Origin: Chlamydia trachomatis A/HAR-13
Lineage (GTDB): Bacteria; Chlamydiota; Chlamydiia; Chlamydiales; Chlamydiaceae
NCBI RefSeq assembly: GCF_000012125.1
Contig: NC_007429.1
Location: 124,001-188,000, forward strand
Reading direction: 5' to 3'
Length of the DNA stretch: 64,000 nt
This document shows positions 37,398-50,058 of the stretch, in pieces. Below the pieces are notes generated by a model. The model ran no database searches. It was not told the DNA's origin and worked only from the letters and a program-made list of their open reading frames with translations. A program made the position numbers and the translations under genes. Position 1 is the first letter of the stretch, and every line of letters begins with the position of its first letter.

Positions 37398-38254
37398 TGA
37401 CAACACCAGATAATAATACTATTGATGTTTCTTTCCCGACATTTGTGCGTTTGAATGTAGCGACTACGGATTTAGCAGAGGAAAATAAGAGTAATGCGGT
37501 TACGATTACAGAAACAGCAACAGCCAATTACGTGAATGTAACACAGGATTTAACCAGTAGTACAGCCAAACTTGAGTGTACACAAGATCTTATTGCTCAA
37601 GGAAAATTGATCGTGACTAATCCGAAATCGGATATCTCTTTTGGTGGTCGTGTGAACCTAGCGGACAATACAGTGAACTATAGTAATGGGGGTGCAGAAG
37701 TTTCATTTACAAATATTAACTCTCGTCAAGGGAAGCAATACGTTCCTTATGGGCTCTATAAGAATGGAGAGCCTAAAATAAGTATGCGTTCAGCGCTATC
37801 CGGAGGCCACGTAGGATCTGGAGATACTAGAGGCTGGGGAGCAGAAGTGCTTTGGGATGCCTATACTGAGCAGAGAGCGGATTTAGAAGATAAGGCTGTG
37901 ACTTTTAGCTCTGCGAATAGAGGTAAATTGTATTTTAAGGCATCTCCTGCGGCTCCCGTTTTGTTCCGTCTCTCCGTCTTTATGAGAAAAAATGGAGACT
38001 GGCTAGATAATGGAGTAGGGGGACGTGTGATGCTCTATGTAAACACTACAGATTCTGCTGGGAAGACGGTGCGACGCTTATTAGGAATAGCCGTATGTTT
38101 AGGGTCCACATGGTATACAACAGTACCTATGTTTTGGTGCGCAGCAACATACTATGCAACTTCTTCAGGATTTTTCCAATTGATTGTGGGAGAGCGAAAC
38201 TTTCGTGTTTCTTCTCTCTCTTGGAGTGTGGTTCGGCTACCTGTTGTTCCTTAA
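37397..38254 (+). CDS. Secreted inclusion-lumen protein, tail-fibre-like (third of three)
   Basis: 285 residues. From memory the CT144 homologue. N-half with coiled beta-strand pattern (VTITETATANYVNVTQDL), then ISFGGRVNLADNTVNYSNGG, and a head domain with the C1q-like core (APVLFRLSVFMRKNGDWLDN, RVMLYVNTTD). The tail-fibre linker is less clear here than in the first two. It ends the operon; a terminator follows. Confidence 0.8.
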   Translation: MTTPDNNTIDVSFPTFVRLNVATTDLAEENKSNAVTITETATANYVNVTQDLTSSTAKLECTQDLIAQGKLIVTNPKSDISFGGRVNLADNTVNYSNGGAEVSFTNINSRQGKQYVPYGLYKNGEPKISMRSALSGGHVGSGDTRGWGAEVLWDAYTEQRADLEDKAVTFSSANRGKLYFKASPAAPVLFRLSVFMRKNGDWLDNGVGGRVMLYVNTTDSAGKTVRRLLGIAVCLGSTWYTTVPMFWCAATYYATSSGFFQLIVGERNFRVSSLSWSVVRLPVVP

Positions 38255-38274
38255 CGGAGCCCTTTTCTATTTAC

Positions 38275-38310
38275 ACCGCTTAGCTTGCTTTAGTTAAGCG
38301 GTTCCTTTTT
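38275..38310 (+). terminator. Terminator of the luminal-protein operon
   Basis: ACCGCTTA, a 12-base loop, TAAGCGGT, then TCCTTTTT. An eight-pair stem with a T-rich tail. Confidence 0.7.
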
Positions 38311-38439
38311 ATCAAAACAAAATAAGAGATCTTTTGTTGTAGACGGATCGGAAAGCTACAAGTATAGTACTGGGAAGAGCAAGTCGCTTAATAGGTTCAA
38401 GTAAAGAAACTTCGCAATAAGGTTAGAGGTCCCGAGGAG

Positions 38440-42286
<3,847 letters not shown>

Positions 42287-42383
42287 AAACGAGTTTTTTT
42301 CTAAGAGACAGCCTAAGTTAACCGAGATTTATATGTGAGAATAGGGTATAATACTTCCTTCAAAAATAGTTTTTCAGGAAAGT

Positions 42384-45300
42384 ATGGCGAATCCGTCTAC
42401 ACCCTCATTCAATCATTCCGACCTTTCTTTACAAGGTCGTTTAAGGGCTTCAAGTCAGCAATGTACGCAGGCCGGACAAGGGGACCCTCAACCTTTGAGT
42501 CCAGAGTCCAGAGGCTTGACCTCAAACTTTTCTACTCGGCGAGATTTAATTGATGTTGTAGAGGAGTCTATAGAGACTGCTAAGGGCAGCGAGCTTAAAA
42601 AACTTCGAATATATGAGATTGCTCTAAAGATTCTTACAATTATTGGAGCCGCGATTCTCTTCGCTGTTCCTCTTTGTATGTTGCTCGGTGTACCTTTATG
42701 GATTCCTATTGTAACGTGTATCGGTGTAGGAATTGCTTTTAGTATCGCCAAAGGATGCTTACAGAAAAGATGTCAGCAGATTCGAGAAGAATATCGTGCT
42801 CTACATCTCTATCATCGCTATCTACTTTCCAACAAAGATTCCATTGATGGGACTCTTTTGAGTCGCTTCGATATCCGTTTTCGAAAAGCGGAAGAGAAAT
42901 TACACGGGTTAGATCTTGATAAAAGAGAGGTTAATCATCCACTAGAAGCGGACAAGAGATATGATTTTGCCGGGTTGGCTCATCAACGCTACCAGGTGGA
43001 TGCAGCTCTTGGAATCTCTAGTAGCCAAGACGCTTTTTGGAGAGGGGTTGCTCAGCAGGTAAAATCTGTTAAGGACGATGTTGTTTTAGGGGATAAGGCG
43101 AGTACAGATCTGTACCCGATAGCGCAACAGGCTCTACAAGCAGCGGGGGTAGGTTTCTCTGGCGCTGCAGGGAAAGAGTCTTTGTTGGATCTAGCAAAAT
43201 CTTTATCCAGTCTGTTTGCGTGGGGTTCTCAAGTCGGCAAAGACTCTCACGAAGCTTTACAGCAATATCAAATGCGCTTTTTAGGTAGTCCCATCTTAGC
43301 TACGTGGTGTGGAGCTGGGTTTTCCGCATCTGCTCAGGATTTTGTTCTTAAAGGTAAGAATATCTTAGATATTGCTAGTGAAAATCATACGAAGATGCAG
43401 AATGCTATCAAACGTGTGCAGCTAGTTTCCGTTTTAGGCAAAATGAGAAATTGGAAAGAGAAGATTGATACTCTAATCCAAAACAAAAATCTTGATCAAG
43501 ACTCTCTACGAAAACTGTACCAAGACATTGAAAAAGCTATGCATAAGGTTTGTATCGAAGATGGGGTTTCCGCTTCTATACAGATTCGGGTGCGTAAGGT
43601 CACACAAAAATATTTACGACAAGATTTACAAGAGCTTCTTAATAAGAAAGCACCATTAAATGAAAGCGATCTTTCTAAAATGCAAGAAGGCATTAGTTCG
43701 TGTGCTAATCTTGTTGTCACACTCTTAGAAAGCCAGTTAGGAATTTCGGGGCCGACTCCTATAAAAGAAGTCGAAGAGAGTATTTACCGAGACTTGATCA
43801 CTACTATTTTACAAATGGGAAGTGCGGCAGGAGGAGTGACACCATTAGTTGATGGTGTACATAAAGCTATTAGAGAAGGAAAAACTTTACGTAGTGAACT
43901 TAGCCGGGCTATGTCTTTACATCCAAGACAATCTTTCCTAGGGGTGCAATCTGCTGTAGAGAAGTTGCAAGCATTTATCCGAGATCCTAAGTGGGGAGCA
44001 TCGGCAGTGCATACCTCTGCTGAAGAGACTCTAGCGCAAAAACATAAGTTTGTTTCTGATCTTACGCGCATCCAAACGAGCCTAGCAGACTGGAGAGAAC
44101 GTTACGGGCTATTTGAAGAGACAAAACTGAATCACATTGTGTCTACGGACTTTGTATCGAGAACAGAAGCTTTTCTAGATACCCTGAAAAACGTTGCTGA
44201 AGCATGCTCTCTGGAGCAAGCTGTTGCAGAGCTCAAAGATTGTGAGGATGCTATGAAAGCAGATCTCACTCATGTTGAGCAAAAAATGAATCCTACAGAG
44301 ATAGAGTCTGCAAGAGAAGAGTTTAAGCGGTTGATGGAAGAGCTAGCTGGTATTCAAGAGCAGCTAGAACAGATCGCTCAACCTATTTATGAAGAAGGGG
44401 TAAGCGGTAAACATCTTCTACTTAATATAGTCTTCTCTCATCCAGAAGTATTACGTAAGAAAGTTCAAGCAAAAGAAGCCTCGTTAGAGGCTTTAACAAA
44501 GGGCGAACAGCCTTCTCCAACGAAGAAGAAAACGTTGAAGCAGCTTTCTGAAGGATGTGAGTACTTCTCTAGTCTTGTAAGGAAGATTAATGCGCTTAAG
44601 ACAATATTAGAAGGTTCTAGAGGCAAGAAAATTGCGTCCCAAGATATACGACAGCTGATTGGATTGACTGATGAGCTTGCTCTAGAGTTGTCCTCTTTCC
44701 AACAGGATTCTTTAGAGAGTTTGCTCTATGGATTAGAGGGGTTAAGCATTCCAGCTGCTTCTATAGAACAGAAGAAAGGATCTCCTAAGTCTTCTTCTAT
44801 AGCAGAGAAGGTGGTGTATGCTTCTCATCAGCGTGTCTATAATGGGGTAAAAGCGAAAGTGAATCGCACATTAGAAGCATTTTCACAGCTGATCAAAGGC
44901 TTACGAGGATCTTTACGTAATGCGATGATCACTAAAGCTGTTGTAGCGGCGGTTCTCTCTGTAGCTTTTTCCTGCCTAGCGATTGCGCTCTTCTCTGTGC
45001 AGCTTACATGGCTTCCTATTATGCTCTGCGTTTTAGCTTTGGTATTGGAAGCTATCCCTTCTGCTTTATCTATTTGGGTGGAGAAAAGAAACTGGAAATA
45101 TGAGGTTGCCTCTTTAGCGAAGCAGTTAGTTTCGGATGGAAGAAAACTTCCTTATCCAGATTTGGGGGATCAAAATATCAAGCATCTAGAGAAGATTCGA
45201 GATGTTTATGGGCTGGATGGTGTTGCAGAATTACGGGTAGCTGAATCAGCTTTATTAGGAGTTCAGAAACTTCCTGAAGAGCAAAAACAAGAATCTTTAA

Positions 45301-46733
45301 AAAGTGCTGTTAAAGCATTGCGGGCGGATGCGAAGGTTCTTAATAAGAAATTTAAGAAGCTTCCTGAGTCATATCAGCCTCAACACTCTGAAGTCACAGG
45401 AGTCCAAGGTGTAACGGAACAAGAAAGCAGGGATGACGTTTTGGTAGCACAAGATATGGCTGCCATAGAAGAGTTGCAAGACCAGTATCATGCAGCTTGC
45501 TTGCAATTTGAGTCTGTGAGCATGCGATTTTTAGCCGAACAGCGTAAAGCTAAGTTTCTGGAAGAGCGGTTAGTTCAAAAACGTCGAGATGTGTCCCATT
45601 TATCTCATCAAGAAGCTCATTATACTCAAGTAGTCAATCGTTTGAAAGAGCTCATCTCAATGAAAAAAGGAGCATCTACTCAACACGCTTCTAAAGAAGA
45701 GATTTCTACAAAAATGAGAGAGCTGTTGTCTTTAGATGATCAACTTCTAAAAGCTCATACAGCTCAAGATGTGAACCGGGATAATAGCATAAACGGTCAA
45801 CTGCAACAGCAGTTTAAAAAGTTATCTGAAGAAGGGAGCCTACAAAAAGTAAAAGCTCTGCTAGAACTAAATATGTGTTTAGGTAATGCTGAGCAAACCC
45901 TTTATCATTCAAGGCTAAAGAGAGAGGTTTTCGAAGCATCTTGCCCTAGAACCTCTCGGCAACTTCTTCAATACGGTGAAGATCTGTTTGCATCTTACGA
46001 TGGAAGTGATCGATCGGCTCTTCTACGGTTTGTTTTAGGATCTGGATATGAGATGATCAGTGAGGCCAGCTCTGAGCTGAAGTCTCTACGCAAACGTTGG
46101 AAAAGAAGCGCTTCTCAAGCCGCAATTGCTCCTGAAGATTATGAGAAAGTCTGCAGAGTGTTAGAACGTTTTCTTAAAGCGCGAGACAGTCTGCGTCCGA
46201 AGTTGGGCTTACCTCTTGGTAAGAGCTCAGATGCTACCGTTGGTTTACAACATCAAATACGAGATAATCAACGAGTTAAAGCTCGAGTAACCGCTTGTTA
46301 CCAAGAGAGTTGCAGAAATGTTTTAGAGCATTTAGAAGATTGGGTGCGGAAAACGCGACAGGAGTCGGCAGAATGTCAAAAAGTAGAAACAAAAATACGC
46401 GAGTTCTGCCAAAAAGCCGGATCTAAGGAGAATCTTGCTGAATCTACAGAGATACTATTTTCTAGCTTAGAAGAAGATTTGAATAAAATACCTCTAGATG
46501 TTTTGCGTGCTATTTTACGATCTTTGTCTTCTAAAGTTCTTCATATTAGGGATCAAAAGTTAGAACTTGAAAAGTTAGAAGAGCAGTTTGCGAAGACAAA
46601 TGCTATTGTAAAAGCCAAGGAAGCTGAGTTCGAGAAGAATGGGGAAGTGTGGCATAATCAGTATCAGATACTAAAAAGTCAGATGGAGAAGCTGGAGTCT
46701 CAGAAAAGAAGACTGACAGATAAGAAAGAATAA
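42384..46733 (+). CDS. Giant Inc-like coiled-coil protein (CT147-type)
   Basis: 1449 residues. From memory the CT147 homologue, early expressed and compared with human EEA1. Two bilobed hydrophobic domains are visible: about 78-122 (IALKILTIIGAAILFAVPLC, WIPIVTCIGVGIAFS) and about 846-900 (AVVAAVLSVAFSCLAIALFS, LPIMLCVLALVLEAIPSALS). Long coiled coils lie before, between and after them (for example about 380-700 and 1010-1449, ending LEKLEEQFAKTNAIVKAKEA). A protein anchored twice in one membrane with large loops fits an Inc. The start has AGGAAAG upstream. Ends with a strong terminator. Confidence 0.9.
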   Translation: MANPSTPSFNHSDLSLQGRLRASSQQCTQAGQGDPQPLSPESRGLTSNFSTRRDLIDVVEESIETAKGSELKKLRIYEIALKILTIIGAAILFAVPLCMLLGVPLWIPIVTCIGVGIAFSIAKGCLQKRCQQIREEYRALHLYHRYLLSNKDSIDGTLLSRFDIRFRKAEEKLHGLDLDKREVNHPLEADKRYDFAGLAHQRYQVDAALGISSSQDAFWRGVAQQVKSVKDDVVLGDKASTDLYPIAQQALQAAGVGFSGAAGKESLLDLAKSLSSLFAWGSQVGKDSHEALQQYQMRFLGSPILATWCGAGFSASAQDFVLKGKNILDIASENHTKMQNAIKRVQLVSVLGKMRNWKEKIDTLIQNKNLDQDSLRKLYQDIEKAMHKVCIEDGVSASIQIRVRKVTQKYLRQDLQELLNKKAPLNESDLSKMQEGISSCANLVVTLLESQLGISGPTPIKEVEESIYRDLITTILQMGSAAGGVTPLVDGVHKAIREGKTLRSELSRAMSLHPRQSFLGVQSAVEKLQAFIRDPKWGASAVHTSAEETLAQKHKFVSDLTRIQTSLADWRERYGLFEETKLNHIVSTDFVSRTEAFLDTLKNVAEACSLEQAVAELKDCEDAMKADLTHVEQKMNPTEIESAREEFKRLMEELAGIQEQLEQIAQPIYEEGVSGKHLLLNIVFSHPEVLRKKVQAKEASLEALTKGEQPSPTKKKTLKQLSEGCEYFSSLVRKINALKTILEGSRGKKIASQDIRQLIGLTDELALELSSFQQDSLESLLYGLEGLSIPAASIEQKKGSPKSSSIAEKVVYASHQRVYNGVKAKVNRTLEAFSQLIKGLRGSLRNAMITKAVVAAVLSVAFSCLAIALFSVQLTWLPIMLCVLALVLEAIPSALSIWVEKRNWKYEVASLAKQLVSDGRKLPYPDLGDQNIKHLEKIRDVYGLDGVAELRVAESALLGVQKLPEEQKQESLKSAVKALRADAKVLNKKFKKLPESYQPQHSEVTGVQGVTEQESRDDVLVAQDMAAIEELQDQYHAACLQFESVSMRFLAEQRKAKFLEERLVQKRRDVSHLSHQEAHYTQVVNRLKELISMKKGASTQHASKEEISTKMRELLSLDDQLLKAHTAQDVNRDNSINGQLQQQFKKLSEEGSLQKVKALLELNMCLGNAEQTLYHSRLKREVFEASCPRTSRQLLQYGEDLFASYDGSDRSALLRFVLGSGYEMISEASSELKSLRKRWKRSASQAAIAPEDYEKVCRVLERFLKARDSLRPKLGLPLGKSSDATVGLQHQIRDNQRVKARVTACYQESCRNVLEHLEDWVRKTRQESAECQKVETKIREFCQKAGSKENLAESTEILFSSLEEDLNKIPLDVLRAILRSLSSKVLHIRDQKLELEKLEEQFAKTNAIVKAKEAEFEKNGEVWHNQYQILKSQMEKLESQKRRLTDKKE

Positions 46734-46763
46734 AAAAAGGGGGGCTGCTAAAGCCCCCTTTTT
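46732..46763 (+). terminator. Terminator of the CT147-type gene
   Basis: GGGGGCT, loop GCTAA, AGCCCCC, then TTTTT. Located at the stop codon of the gene, with an A-run on the left so it may also act on the reverse strand. Confidence 0.9.
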
Positions 46764-46795
46764 AGTTAGGATACAGATGTGTAGAACAGACTTGT

Positions 46796-48319
46796 TTAAT
46801 TAGCATTTTCTGCAGCAAAAATACGAAGCAAATAAGAAATTAGCTCATGCAACTTGAATGTGTGCGTTCTATATCCAATATAACGATCAGGACGAATGAT
46901 AAACAAGGATTCTGGGTTGGCGTGGTATAACTTGTGGACTTTAGGATCCTCGGTGACAATCACGTCTACCCATTCGCCATATTCTTCTAGAAGAGCGTGG
47001 ACTAGATCGGGACGTTCTTTGAAAAAGACAAGTAGATGTTTAGCATTTTTTAAGGAATCTAATAGATAATTCCCAGTGTCTAACCGTATGTCTAAAGCTC
47101 GTGATCCCGGTCTAGGGCCTTGGATTTCTTTATCATTAGGAGACACCATAATAATATCACTAGCTTCATATTTCGATGCGCGGTGGGAGGGATAGTATAG
47201 CTCTCCTTCCGCAGCATCGAGCTGCTTACACCCCTTAAGGTAATAGTACATCAGGGCTGGAGTATACATGTTTGAAAAAAGAAGCTTGGTAGCTCTTTTC
47301 TGATGGACCTCATTAAAATGAGGCAATATATGGCTCGTTTTTAGTTCTTTGGAAAGGATCAATTGGGAAGAAGCGGCTTTTTTAATTACTGGCAGGAGCT
47401 TCCACCCTAGATTAAAAGCGTCATGGATATTGGAATTTACTCCCGACAGGTAAGAAAAGGATAGATTATTAGCAATGCTCCCCAAGAAAATATAACGGTC
47501 ATGACAAAAAGGATACTGTAGAAGAGATGAGGAAATGGAGAGAGGATCCTCTGCTAGCGCAAGGCCATAGGTATACAGAAGTTTATTTTTAAATTTAGAA
47601 GAAAGAGGGCCAGAGGTATTTGCGAGGTATAGCTGACGAGAGCCTCTGTAAGGGTTATAAAAAACAAAATTAACAAAGCTTTTTGTAACAGGGAGCAAGT
47701 GAATATGAGATTCTTCAAAAGGCTCCCCCTCCTCACAATCTACAAAAAGAGCTTCCTTATGGATTTTTTTTGTTTTGATTTGTGTTTTGAGGAGATCTTT
47801 AAGATCGGGATCAGCGTCCATTTCACAAGCTATAATCCATTTAGGAGTAAAGATCTCTCGTCCTTCATAGACTTGTGAAGAGCTCTTTGTGCTTTCAATA
47901 AATAGATTCTGCTCTACTTGGGTAACTGGGCGCGTAGCCCAATTCACCACACCGCCTAACCTTTCAAACTCTTCGAGTAAATGGGTCACCAATTCGTTAT
48001 AAGAAATTAATAAAGAAAAGGGGCAACGAGAGGCTGATGATTGATTGAACTTAAAAAGAACAGTACGTTGTTTCCAGTGATAGCGAACCCCAAAAATTTT
48101 TCGCCCTTTATCAAGTAAATCTCCCAATAGATTGATATTATCAAGAAGTTCTAAAGAAGATGATGACAAAACTACTGGCAGAGAGTGCAGGGGGAGCGGA
48201 AGAGAGGCTGTTATGCTATCTCGAGAGTCTATTACTTTAATACGGGCTCTGTGCTGTTGCAAAATGCTAGCAAGGATCAGTCCCGAGGGATTGGCTCCCA
48301 TGATTAAAACATCGATCAT
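46796..48319 (-). CDS. FAD-dependent monooxygenase (MhpA-like)
   Basis: 507 residues from ATG 48319, which has GAGG six bases upstream; a TTG at 48337 is in frame but weaker. The FAD motif is VLIMGANPSGLILASILQQ, a variant of GxGxxGL (Pro-Ser in place of Ala). YLSGVNSNIHDAFNLGWKL matches the second FAD motif GDAAH..N region, with the usual GD replaced. C-terminal 100 residues have a thioredoxin-like pattern (KNAKHLLVFFKERPD), as in phenol hydroxylases. Substrate unknown. Named mhpA in older annotation by similarity only. Confidence 0.8.
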   Translation of the reverse strand: MIDVLIMGANPSGLILASILQQHRARIKVIDSRDSITASLPLPLHSLPVVLSSSSLELLDNINLLGDLLDKGRKIFGVRYHWKQRTVLFKFNQSSASRCPFSLLISYNELVTHLLEEFERLGGVVNWATRPVTQVEQNLFIESTKSSSQVYEGREIFTPKWIIACEMDADPDLKDLLKTQIKTKKIHKEALFVDCEEGEPFEESHIHLLPVTKSFVNFVFYNPYRGSRQLYLANTSGPLSSKFKNKLLYTYGLALAEDPLSISSSLLQYPFCHDRYIFLGSIANNLSFSYLSGVNSNIHDAFNLGWKLLPVIKKAASSQLILSKELKTSHILPHFNEVHQKRATKLLFSNMYTPALMYYYLKGCKQLDAAEGELYYPSHRASKYEASDIIMVSPNDKEIQGPRPGSRALDIRLDTGNYLLDSLKNAKHLLVFFKERPDLVHALLEEYGEWVDVIVTEDPKVHKLYHANPESLFIIRPDRYIGYRTHTFKLHELISYLLRIFAAENAN

Positions 48320-48480
48320 TGTTATCCTCACAAGCAAAAATGTGCTTTTCTCTCAGAGAAAACTTCTATCTTGAAGGAGGGATAGAAACTACGTTTGTGC
48401 CTAGTGGAGAAGTATACTCGAGAAGCTTTTTAAAAGGAATCTCGAGGATATAAAACCTGGTGTGGCTAATGGAAGAGAAA

Positions 48481-48504
48481 AGAGAGGCTGAACCCAGCCT
48501 CTCT
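48481..48504 (-). terminator. Hairpin downstream of the exported hydrolase
   Basis: AGAGAGGCTG, loop AACC, CAGCCTCTCT: ten perfect pairs, 15 bases past the stop of the reverse gene. The T-tract on the reverse strand is short (TTTCTCTT). Confidence 0.7.
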
Positions 48505-48518
48505 ACGAAAACAAACTA

Positions 48519-49466
48519 TTAAAGATTTGATTGGAAATGCGTTAAGATTTCCTGCAAAACCTCTTGGCGATAAGGAGATGAAGCGATTTCATGAGGAGTT
48601 TCAGGGTAACTCTTAGACAGCATTTGCGCTGGAGCAGCCCCTAAAAATAGGCGTTGGTGAGCCGTAGAAACTACGCGATCTTCTAGTCCTTGTTGGTGGA
48701 GAACGGGGATTCTTCTTGGTAAGGATAGCAGGAGGATGTGATCCTGAATACCTAAGAAGAAATCGATATCATCTCGACACAGCTTGAGGGGAAGTTGTTT
48801 GAATCCAAATGCTTTACCCACTTCACCCATATCCGAAAACTGGGTCATGGTTAGGCCAATAGTAGCACAGATCTCTTTGAGAAGGATGACTCCGTCAGCA
48901 ATAGGAGCCCAGACGGAGATGGCTTGAACCGTATAGTCTCTAGGTCTATAGGTGCTAGCGAGATGAATGGTAGTGTGACAACCCAAGGAAACTCCTGCAA
49001 TACCAATGCGGTGAGGGTTGACTTCTGGGTATTTAGCTACGGTGGCTAAGATATCTTCGCCGTTGCGCAGGTAGGTTCGTGCAGGGATTTGATCACATAT
49101 TCCTTCGCTATTTCCACAGCCAGCCATATCGAATCTGGCTACAGCGATTCCATTTGCCGTAAGAAGGCGGGCTAAGTCTCGATAGACCCCATGCTTTCCT
49201 GTACAATTTCCGCGGAATCCATGGAAAAAGATTACAGTAGGATATCCTCCTAGAGGCATAGGAGTGGTTGGGGTATGGAACATACCAACTAAATTATATC
49301 CGCAGCTGAGAACATTAACACCACGGCAATGCTCTTGAAGACCTAATTCCTCATCATTGATAGTAATGTAGGTTGCAGGAATAGAGGGAAACCCAGGCAC
49401 TTCAACAGGAGCTGCAAAACCACTGCCAGATAAGAGTACACACAGGAAAGTAGCAAACTTTTTCAT
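48519..49466 (-). CDS. Exported alpha/beta-hydrolase
   Basis: 315 residues with a signal peptide (MKKFATFLCVLLSGSGFAAP, cleavage after FAA). Oxyanion and nucleophile motifs: FFHGFRGNCTGKHG, FDMAGCGNSEGI and GIAGVSLGCHTT (GxSxG with Ser near 177). The acid and histidine are seen in HQQGLEDRVVS and ETPHEIA. It belongs to the serine hydrolase/esterase group. Localisation to the periplasm or further export is inferred. Substrate unknown. Confidence 0.85.
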   Translation of the reverse strand: MKKFATFLCVLLSGSGFAAPVEVPGFPSIPATYITINDEELGLQEHCRGVNVLSCGYNLVGMFHTPTTPMPLGGYPTVIFFHGFRGNCTGKHGVYRDLARLLTANGIAVARFDMAGCGNSEGICDQIPARTYLRNGEDILATVAKYPEVNPHRIGIAGVSLGCHTTIHLASTYRPRDYTVQAISVWAPIADGVILLKEICATIGLTMTQFSDMGEVGKAFGFKQLPLKLCRDDIDFFLGIQDHILLLSLPRRIPVLHQQGLEDRVVSTAHQRLFLGAAPAQMLSKSYPETPHEIASSPYRQEVLQEILTHFQSNL

Positions 49467-49864
49467 CTAGAAAAGCCCTTTATTTTTTCAAAAAGCTTCT
49501 AAAAGAAGCGTTGATTTCTGCATATTTCGATTCAAACAAGAAACGATGGCAGAACATAATAAGGTAAATTACTGGATAAAACAACTCTTTTTGCCTGGCA
49601 TCAAATAATTATTTGTCGTTTTAGGTGTAAGAGAAGAAGGATTTTTTTATCAAAAAATCATTTTCTCACCGTGTCTAAAGTATGCGACCAGTATGTATAG
49701 TCTTATTAAAAAAGATATTGCTAGAATTTAGGTAAGATCTTGGTTCAGAAAGTGAAACGTTATGAGGGTCTCTTTGAATAAATGCGAGAGCAGATCTTGA
49801 TTATTTTTGAAAATAGGTATAGCATAGGGGCTGATTTAGCATTTTCTTGAGAAAAGGTTCATTC
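49467..49864. other. 398-base divergent gap upstream of rpmG
   Basis: No ORF with a ribosome site. It holds an AT-only hairpin (GATTTTTT, loop TATC, AAAAAATC at 49640-49659) and a candidate rpmG promoter, TTGATT-N17-TAGCAT (49797-49825). The left part must serve the exported hydrolase. Confidence 0.45.
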
Positions 49865-50023
49865 ATGGCCAGCAAAAACCGCGAAATTATCAAATTGAAA
49901 AGTACCGAAAGTTCTGAAATGTATTGGACTGTTAAAAATAAAAGAAAAACAAGCGGTCGACTAGAACTTAAAAAGTATGATAGAAAGCTGCGTAAGCACG
50001 TTATCTTCAAAGAAGCTAAGTAG
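49865..50023 (+). CDS. rpmG: 50S ribosomal protein L33
   Basis: 52 residues, too short for many ORF screens but certain: [38 protein letters not shown] and KHVIFKEAK. It is the L33 form without the four zinc cysteines. AAAAGG lies a few bases ahead of the ATG. It is followed after 35 bases by the Lol-type permease. Confidence 0.95.
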   Translation: MASKNREIIKLKSTESSEMYWTVKNKRKTSGRLELKKYDRKLRKHVIFKEAK

Positions 50024-50058
50024 GCTTTTATCTAGCTTCTAAGATTCCCAAGGGTGTC

